Below, piece after piece: positions 1-7,759 of a stretch of 64,000 nucleotides of DNA. Source of the stretch: Cohnella sp. WQ 127256 (lineage in GTDB: Bacteria; Bacillota; Bacilli; Paenibacillales; Paenibacillaceae); assembly GCF_024519285.1 (NCBI RefSeq), contig NZ_JAMZCY010000007.1, forward strand, positions 186,001-250,000, written 5' to 3'. Under the pieces are notes generated by a model, which made no database searches, was not told the origin of the DNA, and was given only the letters and a program-made list of their open reading frames with translations. How positions within the stretch are numbered: the stretch's first letter is position 1; each line of letters starts with the position of its first letter. The translations under genes and the position numbers were made by a program.

Positions 1-768
1 TCGGGAGTGTACCGGGAAATGAACATGATGATGGGGCAATTAGAAGCTCGCCTCAAGCTTCTTCAGCAGCTAGGGGAGAAGGAAGTCATGGAAGAGGTAT
101 CGTCGCAAGAGGCAGCTGTATTGGAAGAGAGAAAACGCTTGGCAAGAGATCTTCATGACACGGTTAGTCAGCAACTGTTTGCTATGCATATGTCTGCATC
201 CTCATTACCAAAGCTATTAGAGCTTGATAAAGAGCATGCGCAGAAGGTTATGGAGCAATTGATTGCGATGTCATCTTCGGCGCAACGACAAATGCGTGGG
301 TTGATTGCACAGCTCAGGCCTATGGAGCTCCAGGGAAGAACGCTGGAGGAAGCGCTAGGACGTTGGTTTCCAGATTATTGTCGACAGAATGGCCTTCAGG
401 GAACGCTTGAGACCCAAGTTCGTGGAGGAATCTCGGAAGCCAAGGAACATCAGCTTTTCCTAATTATCCAAGAAGCAATGGCTAATGTAGTCAAGCATGC
501 GGAAGCGCAAAGCGTTCGCTTGTTTCTTGGAGAAACCGATCGTCAAATCTCGTTATCTATAGAAGATAATGGTGCAGGTTTTAGAAATGAACAGGTGAGA
601 GCGGGCGCTTATGGCTTATCTACGATGCGTGAACGAGCTCAGAAGCTAGGTGGGGAAGCGGAAATTGTAACGAAGCCAGGCTCAGGCACGCGTGTACGGG
701 TGTGGTTTCCGAAATTCGATACGGATCAATTGGAACAGACTGAACAACTACCGGAGAATAGAGCTTAG
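1..768 (+). CDS. LiaS/VraS-type sensor histidine kinase, C-terminal part (5' end outside window)
   Basis: The frame is open from base 1, so the start and the expected N-terminal membrane sensor lie upstream of the window. The visible part is the cytoplasmic kinase core of the NarL-partner class. A HisKA_3 dimerisation helix carries RDLHDTVSQQLFA with the phospho-acceptor His encoded at 154-156, and a HATPase domain shows an N-box (IIQEAMANVVKHA) and a G-box (EDNGAGF, then YGLSTMRERA). Such kinases phosphorylate a LuxR-type regulator; in Bacillus and Staphylococcus the LiaS/VraS members sense cell-envelope stress. The LiaR-like regulator follows after 6 bases, so the two form one operon. The kinase family is clear. 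The LiaS assignment rests on overall likeness and the partner, because the membrane part cannot be seen. Confidence 0.85.
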   Translation, partial: SGVYREMNMMMGQLEARLKLLQQLGEKEVMEEVSSQEAAVLEERKRLARDLHDTVSQQLFAMHMSASSLPKLLELDKEHAQKVMEQLIAMSSSAQRQMRGLIAQLRPMELQGRTLEEALGRWFPDYCRQNGLQGTLETQVRGGISEAKEHQLFLIIQEAMANVVKHAEAQSVRLFLGETDRQISLSIEDNGAGFRNEQVRAGAYGLSTMRERAQKLGGEAEIVTKPGSGTRVRVWFPKFDTDQLEQTEQLPENRA

Positions 769-774
769 GAGCGG

Positions 775-1455
775 ATGAAAATGATGGAGCCTGCAGGCAC
801 CCCTTGGAAAGTACTCATTGTTGATGATCATGAAATGGTTCGAATGGGGTTACGCACTTATTTAATGCTAGATGCTAGATTTGAAGTGATTGGGGAAGCT
901 AACGGAGGCAAGGATGCGTTTGAGACTTTAGCACGAGGAGGTTATCAAGGACAATTGCCTCAGATTGTGTTGATGGACTTAATGATGCCGGATATGGATG
1001 GGGTAGAAACGACCCGTGCACTCCTTAGTCAATATCCGGATCTTAGGATTATTATTCTTACGAGCTTTCTGGAGGACGAGAAGGTTGTTGAAGCAATTGA
1101 AGCCGGAGCGGTCAGCTATGTATTGAAGACGGTATCGGCCGATGAATTAATTTATGCGATGCAAGGTGCTATTAAGAATATGCCTGTCATGAGCAGCGAT
1201 GTTTCTCAAGCTCTAACGCGTGGATTGCGTAAACGTTCAGCAAGTCATGAAGTCGAAGGCTTAACTGAGCGAGAGCGGGAAGTACTACTGTTAATCGCTG
1301 AGGGGAGAAATAACAAGGATATTGGTGATGAGCTACATATCAGTATCAAAACTGTAAAAACACATGTCAGCAACCTTCTAATGAAATGCGAACTGGATGA
1401 TCGAACACAGCTTGCCATTTATGCACATCGTAAAGGATGGGCAAAACAAGGATAA
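775..1455 (+). CDS. LiaR/VraR-type response regulator (NarL/LuxR family)
   Basis: This is a two-domain response regulator of 226 residues. The receiver domain (about residues 12-130) has the acidic pair DD at 17-18, the phospho-acceptor Asp68 in LMDLMMPDMDG, and the conserved Lys in YVLKTVSADE. The C-terminal LuxR helix-turn-helix (about 160-220) reads LTEREREVLLLIAEGRNNKDI and ISIKTVKTHVSNLL. It should be phosphorylated by the kinase encoded just upstream and then bind DNA as a dimer, probably for envelope-stress genes. TAGGAG at 767-772 serves the ATG at 775; a second in-frame ATG at 781 is possible. The short YugN-like gene follows and may share the transcript. Confidence 0.88.
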   Translation: MKMMEPAGTPWKVLIVDDHEMVRMGLRTYLMLDARFEVIGEANGGKDAFETLARGGYQGQLPQIVLMDLMMPDMDGVETTRALLSQYPDLRIIILTSFLEDEKVVEAIEAGAVSYVLKTVSADELIYAMQGAIKNMPVMSSDVSQALTRGLRKRSASHEVEGLTEREREVLLLIAEGRNNKDIGDELHISIKTVKTHVSNLLMKCELDDRTQLAIYAHRKGWAKQG

Positions 1456-1503
1456 ATTGAACGCATATGGACACTCTAGTAATAAAAAGGGAGGGTTCTC
1501 CAG

Positions 1504-1917
1504 GTGCATGTTCTGCCTTCATCATTAACAACGCAAGTTCGGAGCTATGTGAACACGCGAGATGCTCTATCCGAGCATGGTTTTACGCTAGGTGGGAATT
1601 GGGATTATCAACATGGGTCTTTCGATTGTGCATTAGACGACGCAAACAAAGTGTGGCTTAGGCTGCCGTTTAATGTAACGATTGGAGATTTAGACATGGA
1701 TGCCGATTCGAGTGATACGGTCATTCAATTTAAGGAGCCCTACGTGTTAAAGCATATTTATAATGAGGGCTTGGATAGAGAAGCACAACCTCGGGTGTTA
1801 GGGGCATTATTTGACCAGTTTTCTGATCCGATCGATCCCGACGACAAGATCGAAGCTCATTGGATCGAGCAGGCAAGAAAGAAGCTGGATGCTGTTGAAG
1901 CTACATATCTGGACTAG
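1504..1917 (+). CDS. YugN-like family protein
   Basis: A 137-residue soluble protein resembling the YugN-like family (small acidic Bacillales proteins of unknown function). The GTG at 1504 is chosen because GGGAGGG at 1489-1495 lies 8 bases upstream. An overlapping frame with an ATG at 1467 has a basic, low-complexity product and no ribosome site. Visible features are a central stretch with DYQHGSFDCALDD, the phrase LRLPFNVTIGDLD and a very acidic second half (SDPIDPDDKIEAHW). There is no signal peptide and no membrane segment. It follows the LiaSR-like pair by 48 bases and ends at a strong terminator. No function can be given from the sequence. Confidence 0.72.
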   Translation: MHVLPSSLTTQVRSYVNTRDALSEHGFTLGGNWDYQHGSFDCALDDANKVWLRLPFNVTIGDLDMDADSSDTVIQFKEPYVLKHIYNEGLDREAQPRVLGALFDQFSDPIDPDDKIEAHWIEQARKKLDAVEATYLD

Positions 1918-1922
1918 GATGA

Positions 1923-1948
1923 ACGGCACGTATGTGCCGTTTCTTTAT
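1923..1948 (+). terminator. Rho-independent terminator after the YugN-like gene
   Basis: A perfect 7-bp stem ACGGCAC / GTGCCGT with a 4-base loop is followed by TTTCTTT, 5 bases after the stop codon. It should end the transcript from the LiaSR-like operon. Confidence 0.8.
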
Positions 1949-1999
1949 TGATGTATCAGAAAGTTTATAATTCTCTAACCTTTTCTGATAGGTCTCCGA

Positions 2000-2043
2000 C
2001 ATAAACGTTGAACGCCGTGAAAGGACGGCGTCAGCCGTTTATG
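2000..2043. other. Two-part inverted repeat between YugN-like gene and htrA
   Basis: The outer arms CATAAACG (2000-2007) and CGTTTATG (2036-2043) pair. After a symmetric 4/4 internal loop, the inner arms ACGCCGT (2012-2018) and ACGGCGT (2025-2031) pair around a 6-base loop. There is no T tract, so it is a poor terminator. It lies just upstream of the proposed htrA promoter and could be an operator or an RNA structure from another promoter. Confidence 0.4.
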
Positions 2044-2075
2044 CGTGTTGAAGAAAATAAAATTTTTTCTGTGCT

Positions 2076-2104
2076 TTTACTTCATCTTCATTTCCGTTTA
2101 AGAT
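2076..2104 (+). promoter_or_regulatory. Probable sigma-A promoter of htrA
   Basis: TTTACT (-35) and TAAGAT (-10) are separated by exactly 17 bases, 82 bases before the htrA start. The match is reasonable but the -35 box is weak. No CssR-type box was recognised. Confidence 0.45.
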
Positions 2105-2185
2105 AGTTTTAAGGAAACTGGATTAATATACAGATATGAAGTTCAGAGCGGCGTTAGCCTAAGGCTACGTGAGGAGGCAAATGAA

Positions 2186-3688
2186 ATGGAAGACGAGAAC
2201 AAAAAACCAGAACAACCACAAGGCTTCTCATACGATCAGGAAAATAGGGACGATCCATATGCGGAGGTCCGCAGGGAATCCGAACCTTATACATTTGGTC
2301 CATACGGACCTAGTCAGACTTTCGGAGGGCGAGAACAGCCTCTTCAGGAAGAGCAAAGAACATTAGATGTAACACCTTCATCAACGAAGGAGTATCGCCC
2401 TTTCACCGTAACTGGTGGTCCTACACGTCAAGAATGGGGAGCTCAGCCTCCGCGTCGTACATCATTTCGATCGATGTTCGCTGCCTTCTTGGTAGGGGTC
2501 GTTGTTGTCGGAGGTCTAATGTTCACAGCGGATAGACAAAACTGGTTCTCCTCTGAATTGTTCGGTGGAACCTCTCAGGTTAAGGAAGCTATCGCCAAAA
2601 CAGTAAATAATCCCGTTACCAATAGCAGTGATGTGGTTCGTCCGAACAATATTGCGAAGATATTCGAGCAATCATCTCCTGCGGTAGTTAAGATCGAAAC
2701 TTATGCTTCTGCGCAACAAAATAGCTCTGGTGGTATGTCAGAGGATGACTTCTTCCGTCAATTTTTCGGAGATAGAAGCGGGAACACGGATAAAAGTGAA
2801 AGTAAAAATAACAAAGGTGAGCTACAACAAACGGGAATGGGTTCAGGATTTATTTTCGACTCGACGGGCTATATCCTGACCAACCAACATGTAATTAACG
2901 GAGCAAGTGAGATTAAAGTAACTGTGGACGGTCATAGTGATCCTCTCACAGCGAAATTACTTGGTTCAAGCTATGAGCTGGATCTAGCTGTACTTAAAAT
3001 TGAAGGCAAAGATTTCCCAGCATTAAAGCTAGGTGATTCCAGTGGCTTAAACATGGGAGATTGGGTTGTAGCGATTGGGAACCCTTATGGCTTTGATCAT
3101 ACGGTTACTGTAGGTGTTCTAAGCTCCAATGAGAGAGAGATTAGCATCCAGGATACGAATGGTACACGTAATTATGAACATTTACTTCAAACAGATGCTT
3201 CCATTAACCCCGGTAATTCAGGTGGGCCGCTGCTAAATCTGCAAGGTGAAGTTATTGGGATTAATACGGCTGTAAGCTCTCAAGCACAAGGGATTGGCTT
3301 TGCAATTCCAACCAGTACGATTACGGAAGTACTCGATAACTTGAAGAGTAATACAGAAATTCCACAAAAGCCGGTTCCGTTCATCGGAGCTACCTTAACA
3401 GATGTAACTGCAGACATTGCTCAACGATTAGGTATTGATGAAGCGACGAAGGGTTCTTTCATCACGGAGATTATGTTTAATACTCCTGCTTACAAAGGCG
3501 ACCTTAGACAGTATGACGTCATTACTGGCATGGATGGTAAAGCATACAAGTCGAAAGAAGAATTGATTGCAGCCATACAGAAGAAAGCAGTCGGAGATAA
3601 AGTTAATTTTGATGTTCTTCGAGGGGAAAAGAAGCTTGAAGTAACCGTTGAGGTTGGAGATAAAAACAAATTTAATGTCCAGCAATAA
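2186..3688 (+). CDS. htrA: HtrA/DegP-like membrane-anchored serine protease
   Basis: A 500-residue trypsin-like protease with one PDZ domain, tethered outside the membrane and expected to degrade misfolded exported proteins. The order is: a hydrophilic N-terminal tail rich in Pro, Gln and charged residues (1-95, cytoplasmic), one membrane helix near 96-116 (FAAFLVGVVVVGGLMF), a linker, the protease domain (about 155-385) and a C-terminal PDZ (about 390-495). The triad is His235 (TNQHVING), Asp266 (ELDLAVLKI) and Ser345 (NPGNSGGPLL). GAGGAGG at 2171-2177 sits 8 bases before the ATG at 2186; a closer ATG at 2181 is out of frame. The gene has its own promoter and terminator and is followed by a two-component system, which could control it, although no operator was seen. 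Confidence 0.95.
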   Translation: MEDENKKPEQPQGFSYDQENRDDPYAEVRRESEPYTFGPYGPSQTFGGREQPLQEEQRTLDVTPSSTKEYRPFTVTGGPTRQEWGAQPPRRTSFRSMFAAFLVGVVVVGGLMFTADRQNWFSSELFGGTSQVKEAIAKTVNNPVTNSSDVVRPNNIAKIFEQSSPAVVKIETYASAQQNSSGGMSEDDFFRQFFGDRSGNTDKSESKNNKGELQQTGMGSGFIFDSTGYILTNQHVINGASEIKVTVDGHSDPLTAKLLGSSYELDLAVLKIEGKDFPALKLGDSSGLNMGDWVVAIGNPYGFDHTVTVGVLSSNEREISIQDTNGTRNYEHLLQTDASINPGNSGGPLLNLQGEVIGINTAVSSQAQGIGFAIPTSTITEVLDNLKSNTEIPQKPVPFIGATLTDVTADIAQRLGIDEATKGSFITEIMFNTPAYKGDLRQYDVITGMDGKAYKSKEELIAAIQKKAVGDKVNFDVLRGEKKLEVTVEVGDKNKFNVQQ

Positions 3689-3720
3689 CGATAATAAAAG
3701 TTAGAGCGTAAGACAAAATG

Positions 3721-3757
3721 GAGCGGGAAACCGAATAAGGGTTATCCCGCTCTTTGT
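3721..3757 (+). terminator. Rho-independent terminator after htrA
   Basis: GAGCGGGA (3721-3728) pairs perfectly with TCCCGCTC (3745-3752) and is followed by TTTGTTTG. It separates htrA from the next regulator gene, whose ribosome site starts only about 10 bases later. Confidence 0.8.
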
Positions 3758-3778
3758 TTGTTAGAGGAGGACGAGCCA

Positions 3779-4465
3779 TTGAGACCCCATATCGCAGTCA
3801 TTGACGATGATGAGAAAATTACAGCTTTGCTTCGGCGTAGCTTAGCTTTTGAAGGTTATGAAATTACAACAGCCCCTGATGGAGCGGAAGGCTTGAAGCT
3901 GTTGAGCCAGCAGCAGGTAGATCTCATTATTCTTGATGTGATGATGCCTAGGATGGATGGCTGGGAAGTATGTAGAAGGTTACGTGAAGCAGGAATTACT
4001 TCACCGATATTACTGCTTACAGCGAAGGACGAAGTTACGGATAGGGTCAAAGGGCTTGATCTGGGTGCCGATGATTATTTGGTCAAGCCTTTTGCGCTTG
4101 AGGAATTGATGGCACGGGTGCGGGCGTTGCTGCGTAGACGATCCGATAGAGCGGACGAAAGCGGACATTTCCGTTATGAGGACTTGCTGTTGGATGTTGA
4201 TGGCCGTGAAACCTTGCGGAAGGACAGACGTATCGAGCTCACAGCTAAAGAGTTCGATTTACTGCATCTTTTCATGCAAAATCCGAAGAGAGTGCTTTCC
4301 AGAGATCTCATTATGGAGCGAATATGGGGCTACGATTATAGTGGTGAGTCCAATGTACTTGAAGTTTATGTCGCCATGCTTAGGCAGAAGCTAGAGGAAC
4401 ACGGGGAGAAGAGGTTGATTCAAACCGTTAGAGGCGCCGGATACGTCCTGAAGGGAGAAAGCTAA
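3779..4465 (+). CDS. OmpR/PhoB-family response regulator
   Basis: A 228-residue two-domain regulator. The receiver has the acidic cluster DDD at 9-11, phospho-acceptor Asp53 in IILDVMMPRMDG, and the switch Lys in DYLVKPFALEEL. The C-terminal winged helix (about 130-226) shows ELTAKEFDLLHLF and RTVRGAGYVL-like features (QTVRGAGYVLKG). The start is set by the ribosome site GAGGAGG at 3764-3770, which lies 8 bases before TTG 3779; the longer frame from TTG 3758 would begin before this site. It overlaps the operon with the kinase gene 2 bases downstream. The stimulus is not evident; the pair resembles MprAB/ArlRS-type systems in overall form. Confidence 0.9.
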   Translation: MRPHIAVIDDDEKITALLRRSLAFEGYEITTAPDGAEGLKLLSQQQVDLIILDVMMPRMDGWEVCRRLREAGITSPILLLTAKDEVTDRVKGLDLGADDYLVKPFALEELMARVRALLRRRSDRADESGHFRYEDLLLDVDGRETLRKDRRIELTAKEFDLLHLFMQNPKRVLSRDLIMERIWGYDYSGESNVLEVYVAMLRQKLEEHGEKRLIQTVRGAGYVLKGES

Positions 4466-4467
4466 GT

Positions 4468-5973
4468 ATGTCCATCCGGCTACGACTAACCTTGTGGTAT
4501 TCAGGGCTATTCGCTGTGGCTTTCGTGGCGTTTGGGCTAATCGTATATAATGTCGTCTATCACAATACAATTTCTGAGCTACGTCAAAGGCTAATACAAG
4601 TGGCTACGAGAATAGAAGCATCGGGTTCAAGGTTTCCTAATGAGTATAATTTAAATTCCACGGCACCAGGCTTTGACGCGACGATCATCGGCCTGCAATT
4701 AATCGATTATACGAATCAACGTGATGGGATTTCGGCAGGCAAATCGTCCAATTTGTTTCGATCAAATATAACTTTCCCATTTCCGGATCAAGAGCATGTC
4801 AGCAAAAGATTTGTAACCAAACGTATAGAAGATATCACTTTCTACATCTACGAACAGCCGATGACAATTAAAGGCACAGATACAGTTATTGGATTGCTTC
4901 AGGTCGGCGCTGTTGCGAGAAGTGAGTTTGCTTTACTGTCGTTATTAAGAACGATATTGTGGATTTCCGGTGCCCTAGGGTTAATGGCTGCCTTTTTCCT
5001 AGGGATGTTCCTCTCCCGCAAAGCTTTAATGCCCATTAACCGGGTAACGGAAGCTGCAGAGCGAATTCAAAGTGGGTCTTGGTTTGGTATTCGAATACCG
5101 CGGGAGAAGCCGAATGATGAGATCGGCCGGTTAACCGATACTTTGAATGGGATGCTCTCGGGGCTGGAGCAAGCGTACAAAAGCTTGGAGGACTCTAATG
5201 CAACCCAACGGAGGTTTGTGTCTGATGCCTCGCATGAGCTGCGTACACCACTGACGACCATTCGCGGAAATGTGGATTTATTAGAGAAAATGTGGCTTAG
5301 CGACAAACAAACTCATCCGAATGGCAACGCAGATGGACAAAGTAGTTTGGAGCAAAATGCGCTATCATCAACTGAAATTCAGCAAATGTCCTTGGAGTCG
5401 ATTAGGGATATTGCAGACGAGGCAAGACGGATGAGTGGCTTGGTCAATGACATGTTATCCTTAGCAAGAGCAGATGCGGGATACACAATTGAAATGGAAA
5501 ATGTGTCTTTGCGGGCGTTGTCGGAAGAGGCGGCACGTCGGGCATCCTTCCTTCCTCGGAAGGCGGAGTGGGTCGTTGGGCCGTTAGAGGAATTGGATGG
5601 AATAGAAGTTCGCGGTAATCGCGATTATTTATTACAGCTATTGTTTATTCTCATTGAGAACGGCTTCAAGTACACACCATCTGGGGTCGTTCGCTTATAT
5701 GCAATGCAATCTGATGGGTTTATTGGCATATCAGTGGCAGACACTGGGATCGGAATTAGTGCCGAGGAAGTGCCGCATATTTTCGAGAGATTTTATCGTG
5801 TGGATGTATCGCGTGGTGAAACCTCGGGCACGGGGTTAGGTCTCTCTATTGCGAAATGGATCGCCGATATGCATCATGCTAGGTTCGAAGTAAGGACTAT
5901 GCTAGGAGAAGGTACTGTCTTCACGATATGGCTCCCAATCCTAGTGAGAACTAAACTTGATGTAACTGAATAG
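4468..5973 (+). CDS. Sensor histidine kinase, HAMP-HisKA-HATPase type
   Basis: A 501-residue membrane kinase that should phosphorylate the OmpR-type regulator encoded 2 bases upstream. A first membrane helix (about 10-30) and a second (about 160-182) enclose an extracytoplasmic loop of about 125 residues. HAMP follows (about 183-240), then HisKA with FVSDASHELRTPLTTIRG (phospho-acceptor His256), then HATPase_c with an N-box (LLFILIENGFKYT), DTGIGI and GTGLGLSIAKWI. A hydrophilic insertion of about 35 residues rich in Gln, Asn and Ser lies inside the dimerisation domain around 275-308, longer than usual. The ligand of the outer loop is unknown. Confidence 0.9.
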   Translation: MSIRLRLTLWYSGLFAVAFVAFGLIVYNVVYHNTISELRQRLIQVATRIEASGSRFPNEYNLNSTAPGFDATIIGLQLIDYTNQRDGISAGKSSNLFRSNITFPFPDQEHVSKRFVTKRIEDITFYIYEQPMTIKGTDTVIGLLQVGAVARSEFALLSLLRTILWISGALGLMAAFFLGMFLSRKALMPINRVTEAAERIQSGSWFGIRIPREKPNDEIGRLTDTLNGMLSGLEQAYKSLEDSNATQRRFVSDASHELRTPLTTIRGNVDLLEKMWLSDKQTHPNGNADGQSSLEQNALSSTEIQQMSLESIRDIADEARRMSGLVNDMLSLARADAGYTIEMENVSLRALSEEAARRASFLPRKAEWVVGPLEELDGIEVRGNRDYLLQLLFILIENGFKYTPSGVVRLYAMQSDGFIGISVADTGIGISAEEVPHIFERFYRVDVSRGETSGTGLGLSIAKWIADMHHARFEVRTMLGEGTVFTIWLPILVRTKLDVTE

Positions 5974-5982
5974 CCTTTTTGG

Positions 5983-6027
5983 AGGCGGCGAGATTAGGTA
6001 GATGCATCCTAATCTTGTCGCCTTTAC
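5983..6027 (+). terminator. Rho-independent terminator after the kinase gene
   Basis: A 16-bp stem (5983-5998 with 6008-6023; two G-T pairs, otherwise complete) with a 9-base loop is followed by a short T run. It lies 10 bases after the stop codon. Confidence 0.7.
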
Positions 6028-6142
6028 CTATCCGAGTTTCCTTTCCCCTGTGCAGGTAATAAGCTATAATAGAAAATGAGTCAATAATACTATGATTTTA
6101 TAGCAGGAATTCGCTTTGTAGGCGAGAAAGTGGGCGTATAAT

Positions 6143-7108
6143 ATGGAAGTTGTGAAAATTTCCCCAAGGGGCTATTGTTATGGCGTGGTGGATGCAATGG
6201 TTCTAGCGTTGCAAACGGCGCGCAACTTGGACCTTCCAAGACCCATTTATATATTAGGTATGATTGTCCATAATAGTCATGTGACGGAAGCATTCAAGGA
6301 TGAGGGGATTATTACTTTAGACGGTAATGATCGCTTGGAAATTTTAGAGCAGATTGAACAAGGGACTGTCATTTTCACGGCGCATGGTGTATCCCCTGAA
6401 GTGCGTAGAAGAGCGCGAGAGAAAGGTTTAACCTTAGTAGACGCCACTTGTCCAGATGTGACCAAAACACATGAACTCATTCGGGAAAAGGTTGGCGAGG
6501 GTTACGAGGTTATATATATTGGTAAGAAGAACCACCCTGAACCAGAGGGGGCGATTGGAATTGCTCCTGGTCATGTTCATCTGATAGAACGTGAAGAAGA
6601 TATTGAGAAGCTAGAGCTTGCGACTGAACGAATAATCATTACCAACCAGACGACAATGTCCCAATGGGATATTAGACATCTTATGGCGTTACTGTTAGCG
6701 GCATTCCCAACTGCCGAAATTCATAACGAGATTTGTCTAGCTACCCAAGTCCGTCAAGAAGCGGTTGCAGACCAGGCCGGTGAAGCTCAATTATGTATTG
6801 TAGTTGGTGATCCGCGTAGTAACAACTCTAATCGATTGGCACAAGTGTCTCAAGAAATAGCAGGTGTACCTGCTTATCGTGTGGCAGATGTATCCGAGAT
6901 TAAGCAAGAATGGTTGCAGGGGCTTCAACGGGTAGCCGTTACTTCCGGTGCTTCGACGCCTACAGCTCTAACTAGAGAAGTGATCGCTTATTTGGAACAA
7001 TTTGATACAGATCACCCTCATACATGGCCGATTAAACGGACGGTTAATCCGAACAAATTGTTGCCTAATGTGAAGGTGAAAGCGGTAGGAGCTACCACTG
7101 AGATTTGA
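6143..7108 (+). CDS. ispH: 4-hydroxy-3-methylbut-2-enyl diphosphate reductase (LytB)
   Basis: A 321-residue iron-sulfur enzyme of the MEP isoprenoid pathway. It reduces HMBPP to isopentenyl and dimethylallyl diphosphate in the cytoplasm. The three cysteines that hold the cluster are present: Cys12 ([10 protein letters not shown]), Cys103 (VDATCPDV) and Cys198 (NEICLATQ). Other family signatures are [31 protein letters not shown] and the substrate-binding phrase [10 protein letters not shown]. Length matches the Bacillus enzyme. The ribosome site before ATG 6143 is weak (GAAAGTGGG). A DUF2062 membrane protein follows after 33 bases, probably on the same transcript, which ends at 7684. Confidence 0.95.
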   Translation: MEVVKISPRGYCYGVVDAMVLALQTARNLDLPRPIYILGMIVHNSHVTEAFKDEGIITLDGNDRLEILEQIEQGTVIFTAHGVSPEVRRRAREKGLTLVDATCPDVTKTHELIREKVGEGYEVIYIGKKNHPEPEGAIGIAPGHVHLIEREEDIEKLELATERIIITNQTTMSQWDIRHLMALLLAAFPTAEIHNEICLATQVRQEAVADQAGEAQLCIVVGDPRSNNSNRLAQVSQEIAGVPAYRVADVSEIKQEWLQGLQRVAVTSGASTPTALTREVIAYLEQFDTDHPHTWPIKRTVNPNKLLPNVKVKAVGATTEI

Positions 7109-7141
7109 TTTGCTTGCTTCAACCAATGGAGGGATCAACCC

Positions 7142-7642
7142 ATGAATAGACTTCAACAGTTACGCCGTTGGTTGAAATATAAATACATGATGTTAATCCG
7201 GGCTAAGGGCGGAGCATCAATAGTAGCGATGGGTTTTGCAATTGGGCTTGCCATTGAGATGTTCACATTGCCGACATTGGGTTTTGCTTTTGTCCTTATT
7301 TTTCCGCTCTGTTATTTGCTCCGAGGAAACATGCCTGCTGCTCTAGTTGGTTTTGTATTCGGCAAAGTGATCTACATTCCAATGATGTACCCCAACTCCA
7401 AAGTGGGAGGCTGGATTCTACCGAAGCATCTTACGATTCATATTCCCGTTGTCCCAGAGTGGATTAATCATCTCTTGCTGACGAATCTGAAGTTGATCGT
7501 CGGAGGTATGGTCGATGGAGCTGTTCTTGGATTGATTTGCTATTTTCCAATTAAATACAGCCTGGATACCTATAAAGCCAAACGCAAGGATAAGCGGAAG
7601 GTTAATCGGGCAACAATGGATACAGGAACTATCATAGAGTAA
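7142..7642 (+). CDS. DUF2062 family membrane protein
   Basis: A 166-residue protein with a basic N-terminus (RRWLKYKYMMLIRAKGG) and three to four hydrophobic helices (about 28-60, 65-85, 120-140). It resembles the DUF2062 family, whose members are small inner-membrane proteins of unknown function, sometimes beside glycan genes. The C-terminus is highly basic (KAKRKDKRKVNR). It lies 33 bases after ispH with a ribosome site GGAGGG before ATG 7142, so the two are probably cotranscribed, but nothing suggests a shared pathway. Confidence 0.7.
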   Translation: MNRLQQLRRWLKYKYMMLIRAKGGASIVAMGFAIGLAIEMFTLPTLGFAFVLIFPLCYLLRGNMPAALVGFVFGKVIYIPMMYPNSKVGGWILPKHLTIHIPVVPEWINHLLLTNLKLIVGGMVDGAVLGLICYFPIKYSLDTYKAKRKDKRKVNRATMDTGTIIE

Positions 7643-7648
7643 GTGGGG

Positions 7649-7684
7649 AAATCGTCTTGTTGTAGTTGACAACGACGATTTTTT
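7649..7684 (+). terminator. Rho-independent terminator after the ispH operon
   Basis: AAATCGTC (7649-7656) pairs with GACGATTT (7674-7681), extended inward by GTTGT/ACAAC, and is followed by a T run to 7684. The downstream arm overlaps the -35 box of the next promoter. Confidence 0.75.
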
Positions 7685-7694
7685 CATCTATATT
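7666..7694 (+). promoter_or_regulatory. Strong sigma-A promoter of the DAHP synthase gene
   Basis: A consensus -35 TTGACA (7666-7671) and -10 TATATT (7689-7694) are spaced by 17 bases. The promoter is embedded in the upstream terminator hairpin. Transcription should begin near 7701, just before the 8-base repeats. Confidence 0.75.
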
Positions 7695-7709
7695 TGCTTT
7701 AGTGCTTAA

Positions 7710-7733
7710 AAGCGTATAAGCGTCGAAGCGTGT
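7710..7733. repeat. Three tandem 8-base repeats AAGCGTNN in the aroF leader
   Basis: AAGCGTAT, AAGCGTCG and AAGCGTGT follow each other at an exact 8-base period between the predicted transcription start and the ribosome site. The position would suit an operator or an RNA-protein contact; the function is unknown. Confidence 0.6.
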
Positions 7734-7759
7734 ACGCGCTAAAATTTAGGAGCGTGAAA

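Noticed and set aside
1467-1661. Short plus-strand frame overlapping the YugN-like gene
   Set aside because: It has no ribosome site and a basic, low-complexity product, whereas the overlapping GTG frame has GGGAGGG and a recognisable product.
6136-6142. TATAAT touching the ispH start codon
   Set aside because: As a -10 box it would start transcription inside the gene; it is probably chance in an AT-rich stretch.
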